Positions 1 through 6,345 of a DNA stretch of 54,845 nucleotides are shown piece after piece (within the stretch, counting starts at the first letter, position 1; every line of letters starts with the position of its first letter). The notes below the pieces were generated by a model that did not search any database, had not been told where the DNA came from, and worked only from the letters and a program-made list of their open reading frames with translations. Source of the DNA: an uncultured Lachnospiraceae bacterium (GTDB lineage: Bacteria; Bacillota; Clostridia; Lachnospirales; Lachnospiraceae); the NCBI GenBank assembly GCA_902798585.1, contig CADBXF010000005.1, positions 150,637-205,481 on the forward strand, read 5' to 3'. Made by a program: the position numbers and the translations under genes.

Positions 1-201
1 AAGGAGATATACTGGGAACATGAAGGGAAAATGGACGATCCTGTTTACGCAAGAAGCGCTGTAAAAAAGATATACGGCTATGAGCAAAACGGAATCTTTG
101 AAGGAGAGCGGCTGATTCTTACTTACGAGACAGAGGATACCGTTATAAATACACGGGACATTGAGAGAAAGCTTGCACAATTCTATTGGCCGGCGGAATG
201 A
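1..201 (+). CDS. C-terminal end of a nuclease-like hypothetical protein (5'-truncated)
   Basis: An open frame runs from the first base to a TGA at 199-201 and gives 66 residues. The gene starts before the window. The readable part contains YWEHEGKMDDPVYA, then NGIFEGERLILTYET, and ends QFYWPAE. This resembles the C-terminal part of clostridial hypothetical proteins with a small restriction-nuclease-like fold, but the function is a family guess. A strong hairpin terminator follows about 40 bp after the stop, which supports a real gene end. The neighbour to the right is convergent. Confidence 0.6.
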   Translation, partial: KEIYWEHEGKMDDPVYARSAVKKIYGYEQNGIFEGERLILTYETEDTVINTRDIERKLAQFYWPAE

Positions 202-239
202 TTCTGCAACAGATAATCAACCGGCACAAACGCAGAAAA

Positions 240-271
240 CGAGGGTCGGCGTAAAGCCAACCCTCGCTTTT
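240..271. terminator. Bidirectional hairpin terminator
   Basis: An 11-bp stem (CGAGGGTCGGC at 240-250 with GCCAACCCTCG at 256-266, one G-T pair) has a 5-nt loop. It is flanked by CTTTTC on the right and an A-run on the left. It lies between two convergent genes and can serve both. Confidence 0.85.
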
Positions 272-314
272 CAAATATCTTTTCCAAACTCCCGCTGCCG
301 CTGCCTCAGCGCTC

Positions 315-1346
315 TTACAAAATGTAAATCCTCTCGCGGAACTCCTTCTCGACAGACTTGTATTCTTCGTCGGAGTAGAGCCCCTTTGTACGGGCTTCCG
401 CAAGGAAGTCCTCGCAGACCTTCTTTGCTTCGTCGGTCTTTCCGAAACGCTGGTATGCGCTCATCTTGCTGAAGTTGAATTTCTTGAGGAGCCACGGGTA
501 TACCTCGGAGTCGGTGAACTCCGGCTTTGCGCTGTAAGCGGCAATAACGCCCTCGCACCAGTTGCAGAGGTCGACGGCCTCCTCCAGGGTTCCGTTGTAG
601 CAATAGTATGTGGTCATGGTCTGAATCTGCTGCGCAAGCACATCGAACAGGCGGCGGTTGAATTCCGCGACGCTGTCCTTCACGGTCTCGAAGCCCTTCT
701 CGAAAAATACCACCGACTGGTTGATTTCCTCGCGGATTGTGTGCCCCTCCAGGGCCGGAAGAACATTCACATGCTCTCTTGCGTTGTCGAAATCCTTGCG
801 GTGGATGTAGATCCATGCAAGTGCGTAGTGCGCCTTGTTGATTTTCTTTGTATCATTGCAGTAGCGGATCACGTTTAAGCCCTTGCGGATACCGTCGTCG
901 AGGATGCTGTCCGCGCGCTTTTTGTCGTCCGCAAGAAGGCCCTGCATGTCGATGTAGTAGCTCAGGCCCGCAACTCTCTGCACATACTTCAAAACGATAT
1001 CGAAGTTCATCGGATTCTTGCCCACCTCGTCTGCGAGGTACTCGCAGGTTCGCAGTGCGCTCTGCGCCGGGTCCGCCACATCCAGGTCGAACTCGCGGAT
1101 TCCCGCGAAAACCTTCTCGGTAATCCGGTCATCCCCGCTTCTCTGCCGGTATCCGAGAAGCGCGTCCGTCGTGATTCCCAAAGTCTGCGCAATCGGCACA
1201 ATCATCGATACATCCGGCAGACCCGCCTCCGATTCCCAGCGGCTGACGGCCTGCGGCGTGACGCCGAGCATGCCCGCCAGCTCCTCCTGCGTGTAGCCTT
1301 TATTTTTCCTGAAAAGTTTAATGTTAGCACCCAAATGATTTTCCAT
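315..1346 (-). CDS. XRE-family transcriptional regulator with TPR-like C-terminus
   Basis: 343 residues. The N-terminal HTH (about 5-65) has the lambda-repressor-like pattern YTQEELAGMLGVTPQAVSRWES, followed by DALLGY, typical of clostridial XRE proteins. The remaining ~270 residues are helical, rich in Ala, Glu, Tyr and Leu, and look like TPR-type repeats. The start is ATG at 1344-1346 behind AAGGAG. It is divergent from a second regulator of the same architecture at 1638. By analogy with RRNPP-type regulators the C-terminal repeats may bind a peptide or partner protein; this is inference. The target is not visible. Confidence 0.85.
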   Translation of the reverse strand: MENHLGANIKLFRKNKGYTQEELAGMLGVTPQAVSRWESEAGLPDVSMIVPIAQTLGITTDALLGYRQRSGDDRITEKVFAGIREFDLDVADPAQSALRTCEYLADEVGKNPMNFDIVLKYVQRVAGLSYYIDMQGLLADDKKRADSILDDGIRKGLNVIRYCNDTKKINKAHYALAWIYIHRKDFDNAREHVNVLPALEGHTIREEINQSVVFFEKGFETVKDSVAEFNRRLFDVLAQQIQTMTTYYCYNGTLEEAVDLCNWCEGVIAAYSAKPEFTDSEVYPWLLKKFNFSKMSAYQRFGKTDEAKKVCEDFLAEARTKGLYSDEEYKSVEKEFRERIYIL

Positions 1347-1450
1347 AGTTTTTCTCCTTATCGGTTATCGGGTCCCGTTCTCTTCGCGAATGCATTCTTT
1401 GTCCGTTTGTTTTGCTCGAAAAATGTTCTGCAGATTCATTTTACGCCTTC

Positions 1451-1479
1451 AGTATACAAAGCCCCCGCGGAAAATGCAA
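1451..1479 (-). promoter_or_regulatory. Putative promoter of the 315-1346 regulator
   Basis: Read on the minus strand: -35 TTGCAT (1474-1479), 17-bp spacer, -10 TATACT (1451-1456). It lies about 100 bp upstream of the ATG at 1346. Confidence 0.55.
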
Positions 1480-1637
1480 ACAATGCTCGCTTGAGAAAAA
1501 ACCAAGCAATATTTCTACTGACGGTAGAATATTTTGTGTCGCGATTGTACGGTTTGTATCTTTTCTTTTCCCGTCAATTCGAATATACTGTCATCAGAGG
1601 GACGGAAAACGATGATCACCGAAGGAGGGACCAGCCT

Positions 1638-2723
1638 ATGACAATCCGACTTTCCGAAAATATACGAAGATACCGAAAGCAGCTCGGACTCACGCAGGAG
1701 CAGCTTGCGGAGGCGATGGGCGTGAGCATCGGTGCAGTACACAAATGGGAAACCGGTCTGTCGACGCCGGACATCACCCTGATTGTCGGACTTGCGAACT
1801 TCTTCGACACCTCCGTCGATGTCCTGCTGGGCTATGAGATGAAGGACAACGGCGTTGCGGCAATCGCCAAGCGACTCATCCGGTATTACAATGAGAAGAA
1901 CCGGGAGGGGCTTGCAGAGGCGGAACAGGCGCTTGTGCGCTACCCGAACAACTTTGAAATCGTCTACGACGCGGCGTCGCTGTACATCGCCTTCGGCTTT
2001 GAAAGCGGCGAAAAGGACCTTCTGCATCGCGCGATTGAGCTCCTGGATATTTCCGAGCGCCTTCTCCCGCAAAACACCAACCCCGAAGTCAACAGCATGG
2101 CGATTCAGGGGGAAAAGGCATTTGCATTTTACCGGCTGGGCGAAGTGGAGCGCGCCGTCGAACTTCTGAGGAAATGCAATGCCGGCGGATTTTACGACAG
2201 TATTATCGGTGCATTTCTCGCCCTCTCCGACTCGGACCCCGACCGGATGATTTCCTATTTGTCCCGCGCACTGATCTCCGCAATCACCTCCGTTTTCAAC
2301 ATTACTCCGGGATATATCAGGTACTATGTGAAGACGAAACAGTTCGCGAATGCCTTCGCATTTCTCGATTGGACGGAAGGTCTTATGGCGGGGCTTCGCA
2401 ACGGCAACGGCCCGGATTATCTCGGTAAAATGCAGGCGGAAGGCATGGTTCTTCGCGCCTATGCGTGTGTGGAAAGCGGAGACACGGATGCGGCCCGGAC
2501 ATTGCTTCGGGAGGCTGTTGCATCGGCAGAGCGATTTGACGCCGAGCCGTGTTTTGACATCAGCCGGATTCGATTTGCGGAGTCGGTCGGGACAACGAGC
2601 ACCTACGACATCTTCGGTGTCAACCTGCAAAACGGTCTCGCGGATTTGGTTCGCACAATCGACAATCCGACGCTAAGCAGTTTATGGAAAGAAGTTACGG
2701 AGGACAATATACAAAATGAGTAA
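1638..2723 (+). CDS. XRE-family regulator with TPR-like domain, coupled to an ABC exporter
   Basis: 361 residues from ATG 1638, chosen because AAGGAGG sits 9 bp before it and the HTH begins immediately (TIRLSENIRRYRKQLGLTQEQ). The open frame extends upstream but that part is not protein-like. The HTH covers about residues 5-62 and is followed by DVLLGYE. The C-terminal ~290 residues are a helical repeat region (LFDISERLLPQN-like helices). The stop overlaps the start of the ABC exporter at 2716 by 8 bp, so the two are translationally coupled and the regulator probably controls export of, or senses, the transporter substrate. That role is inferred from linkage only. Confidence 0.88.
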   Translation: MTIRLSENIRRYRKQLGLTQEQLAEAMGVSIGAVHKWETGLSTPDITLIVGLANFFDTSVDVLLGYEMKDNGVAAIAKRLIRYYNEKNREGLAEAEQALVRYPNNFEIVYDAASLYIAFGFESGEKDLLHRAIELLDISERLLPQNTNPEVNSMAIQGEKAFAFYRLGEVERAVELLRKCNAGGFYDSIIGAFLALSDSDPDRMISYLSRALISAITSVFNITPGYIRYYVKTKQFANAFAFLDWTEGLMAGLRNGNGPDYLGKMQAEGMVLRAYACVESGDTDAARTLLREAVASAERFDAEPCFDISRIRFAESVGTTSTYDIFGVNLQNGLADLVRTIDNPTLSSLWKEVTEDNIQNE

Positions 2724-4449
2724 GACCCAATCGACACCGGAGCGGGAAATCAAAAAATCGCTCCTCGACAGCTTTTACCGCAAAAACCACACGGCACTTT
2801 TTATCGCGGGCTTCACCGCAGTGCTCGGCGGCATCTGCGCCGTCTCCGTCTCGTGGCTCATGCAGCAATTGATTGACACCGCCTCGGGGCTTGAGGGTTC
2901 CCGCCCGCTCTCATGGCTCGCGCTGCTCTCCGCCGGGATGCTCGCATTCCTGCTTGTGTGCTTTTTGCTGGATTATTTTACGAAGCCGCGCTTCATCCGG
3001 CGCGCCATGCGGCAGTATCGCGAGACGGCATTTCGCAGGATTACGGAGAAAAACATATCCTCGTTTCGTAAGGAAAGCACGGCGACCTATCTCTCGGCGC
3101 TCACCAATGACGCAACCGCCATCGAGGCCGGGTATCTTACGGGTACGCTTGACATGATTAACCAGGTTGTAAATTTCCTCGGGGCATTTGCCTTGATGTT
3201 GTTTTACTCGCCGCTCATGACGCTGATTGCAATCGGAATCACCATCGTTCCGCTGATCGGTTCGCTGCTTACAGGCAGCCGCTTAGCGCCCGCGGAGGAA
3301 AAGGTTTCCGAGCGAAACCAGGAGTTTACCGCGACACTCTCCGATTGTCTGAACGGCTTTTCCGTGGTCAAAAGTTTTCATGCCGAGGACGAGATTACCT
3401 CGCTGTTTTCTTCGAAAAATGCGGACCTTGAGCAGCACAAATACAGACGCCTCCGCATCCGCTCGATGGTCGGTATCATCGGGAATATGACCGGCATCGC
3501 GGCGCAGCTCGGCGTATTTATCGTCGGCGCATGGCTGGCCGTCACGGGGCGCGGTCTGACCGCCGGCATCGTAATTGCCTTCGTCAATCTGATGAACAAT
3601 GTCCTGAATCCAATCGGAACTCTGCCGCAGCTGATTGCCGGCAGAAAAGCCTCGCTCGCCCTTGTTGAAAAGCTTGCGAAAGCGCTCGCGGACAGCGGCA
3701 ATACCGGCGGCGCAGTAAAGCTTTCGCCGCTGCACAAAGGTATCTCCGTGGATAATGTTTCCTTCGGTTACGAAGCGGAAAACGACATCCTGAAGGGCGT
3801 CTCCGCAAACTTCGAAGCCGGACACTCCTATGCGATTGTCGGCGCGAGCGGCAGCGGCAAATCGACGCTTCTGAACCTCCTGATGGCCGGCAGCCCCGAC
3901 TATCGCGGCGACATCCGTTTCGACGATACCGAACTTCATGAGGCGGACACCGATTCCCTGTACGAGCTGCTCTCCGTCATCCAGCAAAATGTGTTTGTTT
4001 TTGATGCATCGATTCGAGACAATGTGACGATGTTTAAGGATTTTCCGAAGGAGGAGCTTGAGGAAGCCATCTCGCACGCGCACCTTTCCGGCCTTCTCGC
4101 CGAGCGCGGGGACGACTACCGCTGCGGCGAAAACGGCTGCAACCTCTCCGGCGGTGAAAAGCAGCGAATCTCTATCGCGCGAAGTCTTCTCCGAAAATCC
4201 TCCGTCCTTCTCGTCGACGAAGCGACTGCGGCGCTCGACGCCGAGACCGCGCATCGCGTCTCGGAGGACATCCTGGATCTCGAAGGCGTCACCCGCATCG
4301 TTGTCACGCACTCTCTGGAGGAGTCCCTCCTCCGCCGCTACGACGGGATTCTCGTGCTCCGAGGCGGTCGTATCGAGGAAACCGGAACCTTCGACGAGCT
4401 GATGGCACGCCGCGGATACTTCCACGCGCTGTATTCGGTGGCGCAGTGA
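2716..4449 (+). CDS. ABC exporter, fused permease and ATPase (type IV half-transporter)
   Basis: 577 residues. The six-helix transmembrane domain occupies about 25-310 (first helix LFIAGFTAVLGGICAVSVSW). The nucleotide-binding domain has Walker A GASGSGKST at 376-384, a Q-loop glutamine near 423, signature LSGGE at 477-481, Walker B VLLVDE at 497-502 and a switch His at 532. This is the full set for an active ATPase. The MsbA/LmrA-like layout predicts a homodimer, or a heterodimer with an unlinked partner. No peptidase C39 domain is present. The substrate is unknown. It starts inside the end of the upstream XRE regulator, so co-expression is likely. Confidence 0.92.
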   Translation: MSKTQSTPEREIKKSLLDSFYRKNHTALFIAGFTAVLGGICAVSVSWLMQQLIDTASGLEGSRPLSWLALLSAGMLAFLLVCFLLDYFTKPRFIRRAMRQYRETAFRRITEKNISSFRKESTATYLSALTNDATAIEAGYLTGTLDMINQVVNFLGAFALMLFYSPLMTLIAIGITIVPLIGSLLTGSRLAPAEEKVSERNQEFTATLSDCLNGFSVVKSFHAEDEITSLFSSKNADLEQHKYRRLRIRSMVGIIGNMTGIAAQLGVFIVGAWLAVTGRGLTAGIVIAFVNLMNNVLNPIGTLPQLIAGRKASLALVEKLAKALADSGNTGGAVKLSPLHKGISVDNVSFGYEAENDILKGVSANFEAGHSYAIVGASGSGKSTLLNLLMAGSPDYRGDIRFDDTELHEADTDSLYELLSVIQQNVFVFDASIRDNVTMFKDFPKEELEEAISHAHLSGLLAERGDDYRCGENGCNLSGGEKQRISIARSLLRKSSVLLVDEATAALDAETAHRVSEDILDLEGVTRIVVTHSLEESLLRRYDGILVLRGGRIEETGTFDELMARRGYFHALYSVAQ

Positions 4450-4525
4450 TGGCGGTTGGGTCGCCGCCGCGGGGTTGGGCCGCTTGGCCGCGGCCGCTGC
4501 TGCACTGCGGCGGAGTGCGGGGTGG

Positions 4526-4588
4526 CTTGGCAGCGGCGGGGAGCAGCTTGGCAGTAGCGGCGAGAAGCTTGGCAGCAGCGGCGGGGGG
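4526..4588. repeat. Three GC-rich 21-bp tandem units
   Basis: CTTGGCAG recurs at 4526, 4547 and 4568, with GGCGG-type sequence between. The array sits directly after the ABC exporter stop and runs into the 62-bp hairpin array. No coding function is evident. Confidence 0.7.
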
Positions 4589-4590
4589 AA

Positions 4591-4875
4591 GACATCGGCA
4601 TCGGCTGTTTTCGCAGATTCCGATGTCTTTTTCTTGTAATTTCGCTCAGGAGAACATCGGAATTCTTGCTTTTTGCAATTTCCGATGTCTTTTTCTTGTG
4701 GCTCGGGCCGGGAGGGCATCGGCATTCTTGTTTTTTACAATTTCCGATGTCTTTTTCCTGTGATTCGGGCTGTGAAGACATCGGAATTCAAGTCTTTTGT
4801 TTTTTCCGATGTCGGCGACCTCGTAAGAGATGAAAAAAAGCATCGGAATTGCCGATAATCGACATTTCCGATGCC
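4591..4875. repeat. 62-bp tandem array, five imperfect hairpin copies
   Basis: Units start at 4591, 4653, 4715, 4777 and 4839, an exact 62-bp spacing. Each unit has a left arm (G/A)CATCGG-AATT-like and a right arm AATTTCCGATG(TC), about 35-38 bp across, so each can fold as a hairpin. In the first three units the right arm is followed by CTTTTTC, giving a terminator-like shape. Loops and spacers vary more than the arms. Open frames across the array in several phases only reflect the repeat. Confidence 0.9.
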
Positions 4876-4928
4876 TCAGGGTCATTAAGCGAACAATCAA
4901 GCGTCACATCCGACAAGCATTGGCTTTT

Positions 4929-4954
4929 CATGGTTCTACTATTGTAGAACCATG
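4929..4954. repeat. Perfect 11-bp inverted repeat with 4-nt loop
   Basis: CATGGTTCTAC, loop TATT, GTAGAACCATG. It lies just beyond the stop of the deacetylase gene. There is no T-run in the direction of that gene, so it is not a classical intrinsic terminator; it could be a processing or protein-binding site. Confidence 0.7.
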
Positions 4955-4959
4955 CTGCC

Positions 4960-5661
4960 TCACAGCCGCATAAACTCCGGCACATCGAACACAACGCCGT
5001 TTTTTAGAAGATAATCGATAAACAGCCGATAGTAGCCGGGAACCATTGCATCGGTCTCATCATGCGCGTGCAAAAGCAGGATGTGGCTGCCGGGATCGAC
5101 AAGAAGCGCTCCGCCCTCCGCGGGCGTTTTGTCGTTGATACGCTTCCAAACATCGTCCACGGTGAAACCGGAATCCGGGCGAATCCGATACTCCGCAAAA
5201 TCAAAAGTCCACAGCGTATCGATGTTCCGATCCAGCCCCTGCTCCTTCCAGAAGGCGTACGGAATCTGCGTATCCTTCAATTTGTCAAAACCGTTTTCCC
5301 GGAAATATTTCTGCAACGCAGCCGCATTTTCCCCGCCGCGGTTCCCGTACGGGAAGCGGAACGGGCGGTACTTGCGCTCCACCCCGGCGTCTTTGTAAAG
5401 GCGGTCCAGGAGGGCTTCATTTTTCGCGATTTCGCCCTCGGCCTCCGCCATCGTAATCTCGGAAAATGCAGGATGCGAGTAGCTGTGGTTCCCCACAATC
5501 ATCCCGTGCTGCAATGCATAAACTGCGTTGTCATAGTAGCGCTCGACGTTCTCGCCCACGGCGAACATCAAAGCGGTAATTCCCTTCTCGTTCAGGTAAT
5601 CGACAATCGCCGGCGTGTTGGCCGAAGCGATGTCATCAATCGTCAGAATTGCGTGTATCAT
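4960..5661 (-). CDS. Polysaccharide deacetylase (NodB homology, CE4) family protein
   Basis: 233 residues, start ATG 5661 behind AGGAGG. The NodB motifs are in order: TIDD at 7-10 (usual form TFDD; D9 and D10 match the base and metal Asp), HSYSH at 59-63 (metal His pair), RFPYGN at 102-107, and LLLHAHD at 195-201 (catalytic His motif). There is no signal peptide or TM segment, so it is either cytoplasmic or acts on a soluble substrate; many relatives deacetylate peptidoglycan or chitin oligosaccharides. The length matches a single catalytic domain. It is monocistronic, with the hairpin array on one side and a divergent promoter on the other. Confidence 0.85.
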   Translation of the reverse strand: MIHAILTIDDIASANTPAIVDYLNEKGITALMFAVGENVERYYDNAVYALQHGMIVGNHSYSHPAFSEITMAEAEGEIAKNEALLDRLYKDAGVERKYRPFRFPYGNRGGENAAALQKYFRENGFDKLKDTQIPYAFWKEQGLDRNIDTLWTFDFAEYRIRPDSGFTVDDVWKRINDKTPAEGGALLVDPGSHILLLHAHDETDAMVPGYYRLFIDYLLKNGVVFDVPEFMRL

Positions 5662-5719
5662 TTCCGGTTGTCCTCCTGTTCCGAACCCTTTTTTCTGATT
5701 TTACTCCGAAAAAAAGCAT

Positions 5720-5748
5720 TTGACAATTCCGAAATGCTGTGTTATCTT
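5720..5748 (+). promoter_or_regulatory. Strong sigma-A-type promoter before a 20-codon ORF
   Basis: Consensus -35 TTGACA (5720-5725), 17-bp spacer, -10 TATCTT (5743-5748). Transcription would start near 5755, about 25 bp before an AAAGGAGG site. It may also serve the RNA-like structures and the ATPase gene downstream. Confidence 0.75.
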
Positions 5749-5794
5749 TGCGTTGTTCGAACAAAAACAACTACTCGCAAAGGAGGTAATTAAC

Positions 5795-5857
5795 ATGTCG
5801 GGCATCATTATTGTGATTCAACTTAAAATGTTACTTGCCTCGGAGCGCGGAGTCTAA
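5795..5857 (+). CDS. 20-codon small ORF with strong expression signals
   Basis: The ORF encodes MSGIIIVIQLKMLLASERGV. A consensus promoter (5720-5748) and an AAAGGAGG site 8 bp before the ATG argue that it is translated. The N-terminal half is hydrophobic (GIIIVI) and the end is charged. I do not recognise it. It could be a leader peptide controlling downstream structures, a small membrane peptide, or a type I toxin-like peptide. A TTAATC/GATTAA inverted repeat begins just after the stop. Coding status is inferred from signals only. Confidence 0.5.
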   Translation: MSGIIIVIQLKMLLASERGV

Positions 5858-5901
5858 GATTAGCAGTTAATCATCGATTAATCTAAGAGTCCTTCTGTTC
5901 G

Positions 5902-5926
5902 CCGTGGCAATGAGTCACGGTATTTT
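5902..5926 (+). terminator. Weak terminator-like hairpin after the small ORF
   Basis: CCGTG (5902-5906) pairs with CACGG (5916-5920) and is followed by TATTTTTG. The stem is short, so termination may be partial and allow read-through into the structured region. Confidence 0.35.
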
Positions 5927-5949
5927 TGTGCCCAAAAGGTAACCAAGAC

Positions 5950-6115
5950 GCCCCCGTTAAGTCGGTAATTATTTGCAATCGGAAAGCTTGCTTTCCGGAT
6001 AGCAAATAATTGCCGACGAAGGAGGGCGGGAACAACGTTACCGCCCTCCACATGAGCAAAAAAACGATTACCTTTATCTTTTTCCGTATCGTTTTTTTGC
6101 GAATGTAACGGGGGC
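5950..6115 (+). ncRNA. Candidate structured RNA, copy 1 (multibranch)
   Basis: A closing stem GCCCCCGTTA (5950-5959)/TAACGGGGGC (6106-6115) encloses three hairpins. P1 (5961-6017) has a basal GTCGG-AATTATTTGC/GCAAATAATT-CCGAC stem and an apical GGAAAGC/GCTTTCC. P2 is GGAGGGCGG (6021-6029)/CCGCCCTCC (6041-6049). P3 (6050-6106) is ACAT, then a GA/GA symmetric internal loop, then GCAAAAAAACGAT/ATCGTTTTTTTGC with a pyrimidine-rich loop. A second copy 168 bp on keeps the pairing with changed sequence. I do not recognise a named RNA family. The strand is assumed from the downstream gene. Confidence 0.55.
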
Positions 6116-6120
6116 GGCCC

Positions 6121-6280
6121 CCCGGGGCGTCTTCGGAGGGTTGCTTTGAAAGCGTGCTTTCACTAAGCAAACCGACGAAGACGACAGGGAGGGCGGTAAC
6201 AGGGTTACCGCCCTCCACATGAGCAAAAAAATGGTTTCCGTTTCTCTTTTTCCGAACCATTTTTTTGCGAATGTACCGGG
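6121..6280 (+). ncRNA. Candidate structured RNA, copy 2
   Basis: Same order of hairpins as copy 1. P1 (6129-6182) is GTCTTCG...GGTTGCTT with GAAAGC/GCTTTC at the tip and AGCAAACC...CGAAGAC. P2 is GGAGGGCGGTAAC (6188-6200)/GTTACCGCCCTCC (6204-6216), a perfect 13-bp stem. P3 (6217-6274) is ACAT, GA/GA, then GCAAAAAAATGGTT/AACCATTTTTTTGC. The closing stem is weaker (CCCGG 6121-6125/CCGGG 6276-6280). It ends 65 bp before the ATPase ATG, so it may be part of that gene's leader. Confidence 0.55.
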
Positions 6281-6345
6281 CGGTCCCTCAACGCTCGCGC
6301 GGCCTTAGCCGCACGACCATGAAAGGTTAAAAGGGTGACAAACGA

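Noticed and set aside
1335..1637. N-terminal extension of the XRE regulator upstream of ATG 1638
   Set aside because: Low protein-like quality, and a strong AAGGAGG site lies immediately before ATG 1638 where the HTH begins.
4591..4875. CRISPR array
   Set aside because: The 62-bp units are hairpins with short variable loops and spacers that are themselves related; there are no unique ~30-bp spacers and no cas genes.
4338..4900. Overlapping open frames with repeated RKRHR/KTSE-type peptides across the 62-bp array
   Set aside because: The frames exist in several phases on both strands, and 62 is not a multiple of three, so each copy is read in a different frame. No ribosome site.
5883..6260. 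125-codon minus-strand frame
   Set aside because: It lies wholly within the duplicated hairpin structures; its internal similarity reflects the DNA repeat. No ribosome site.
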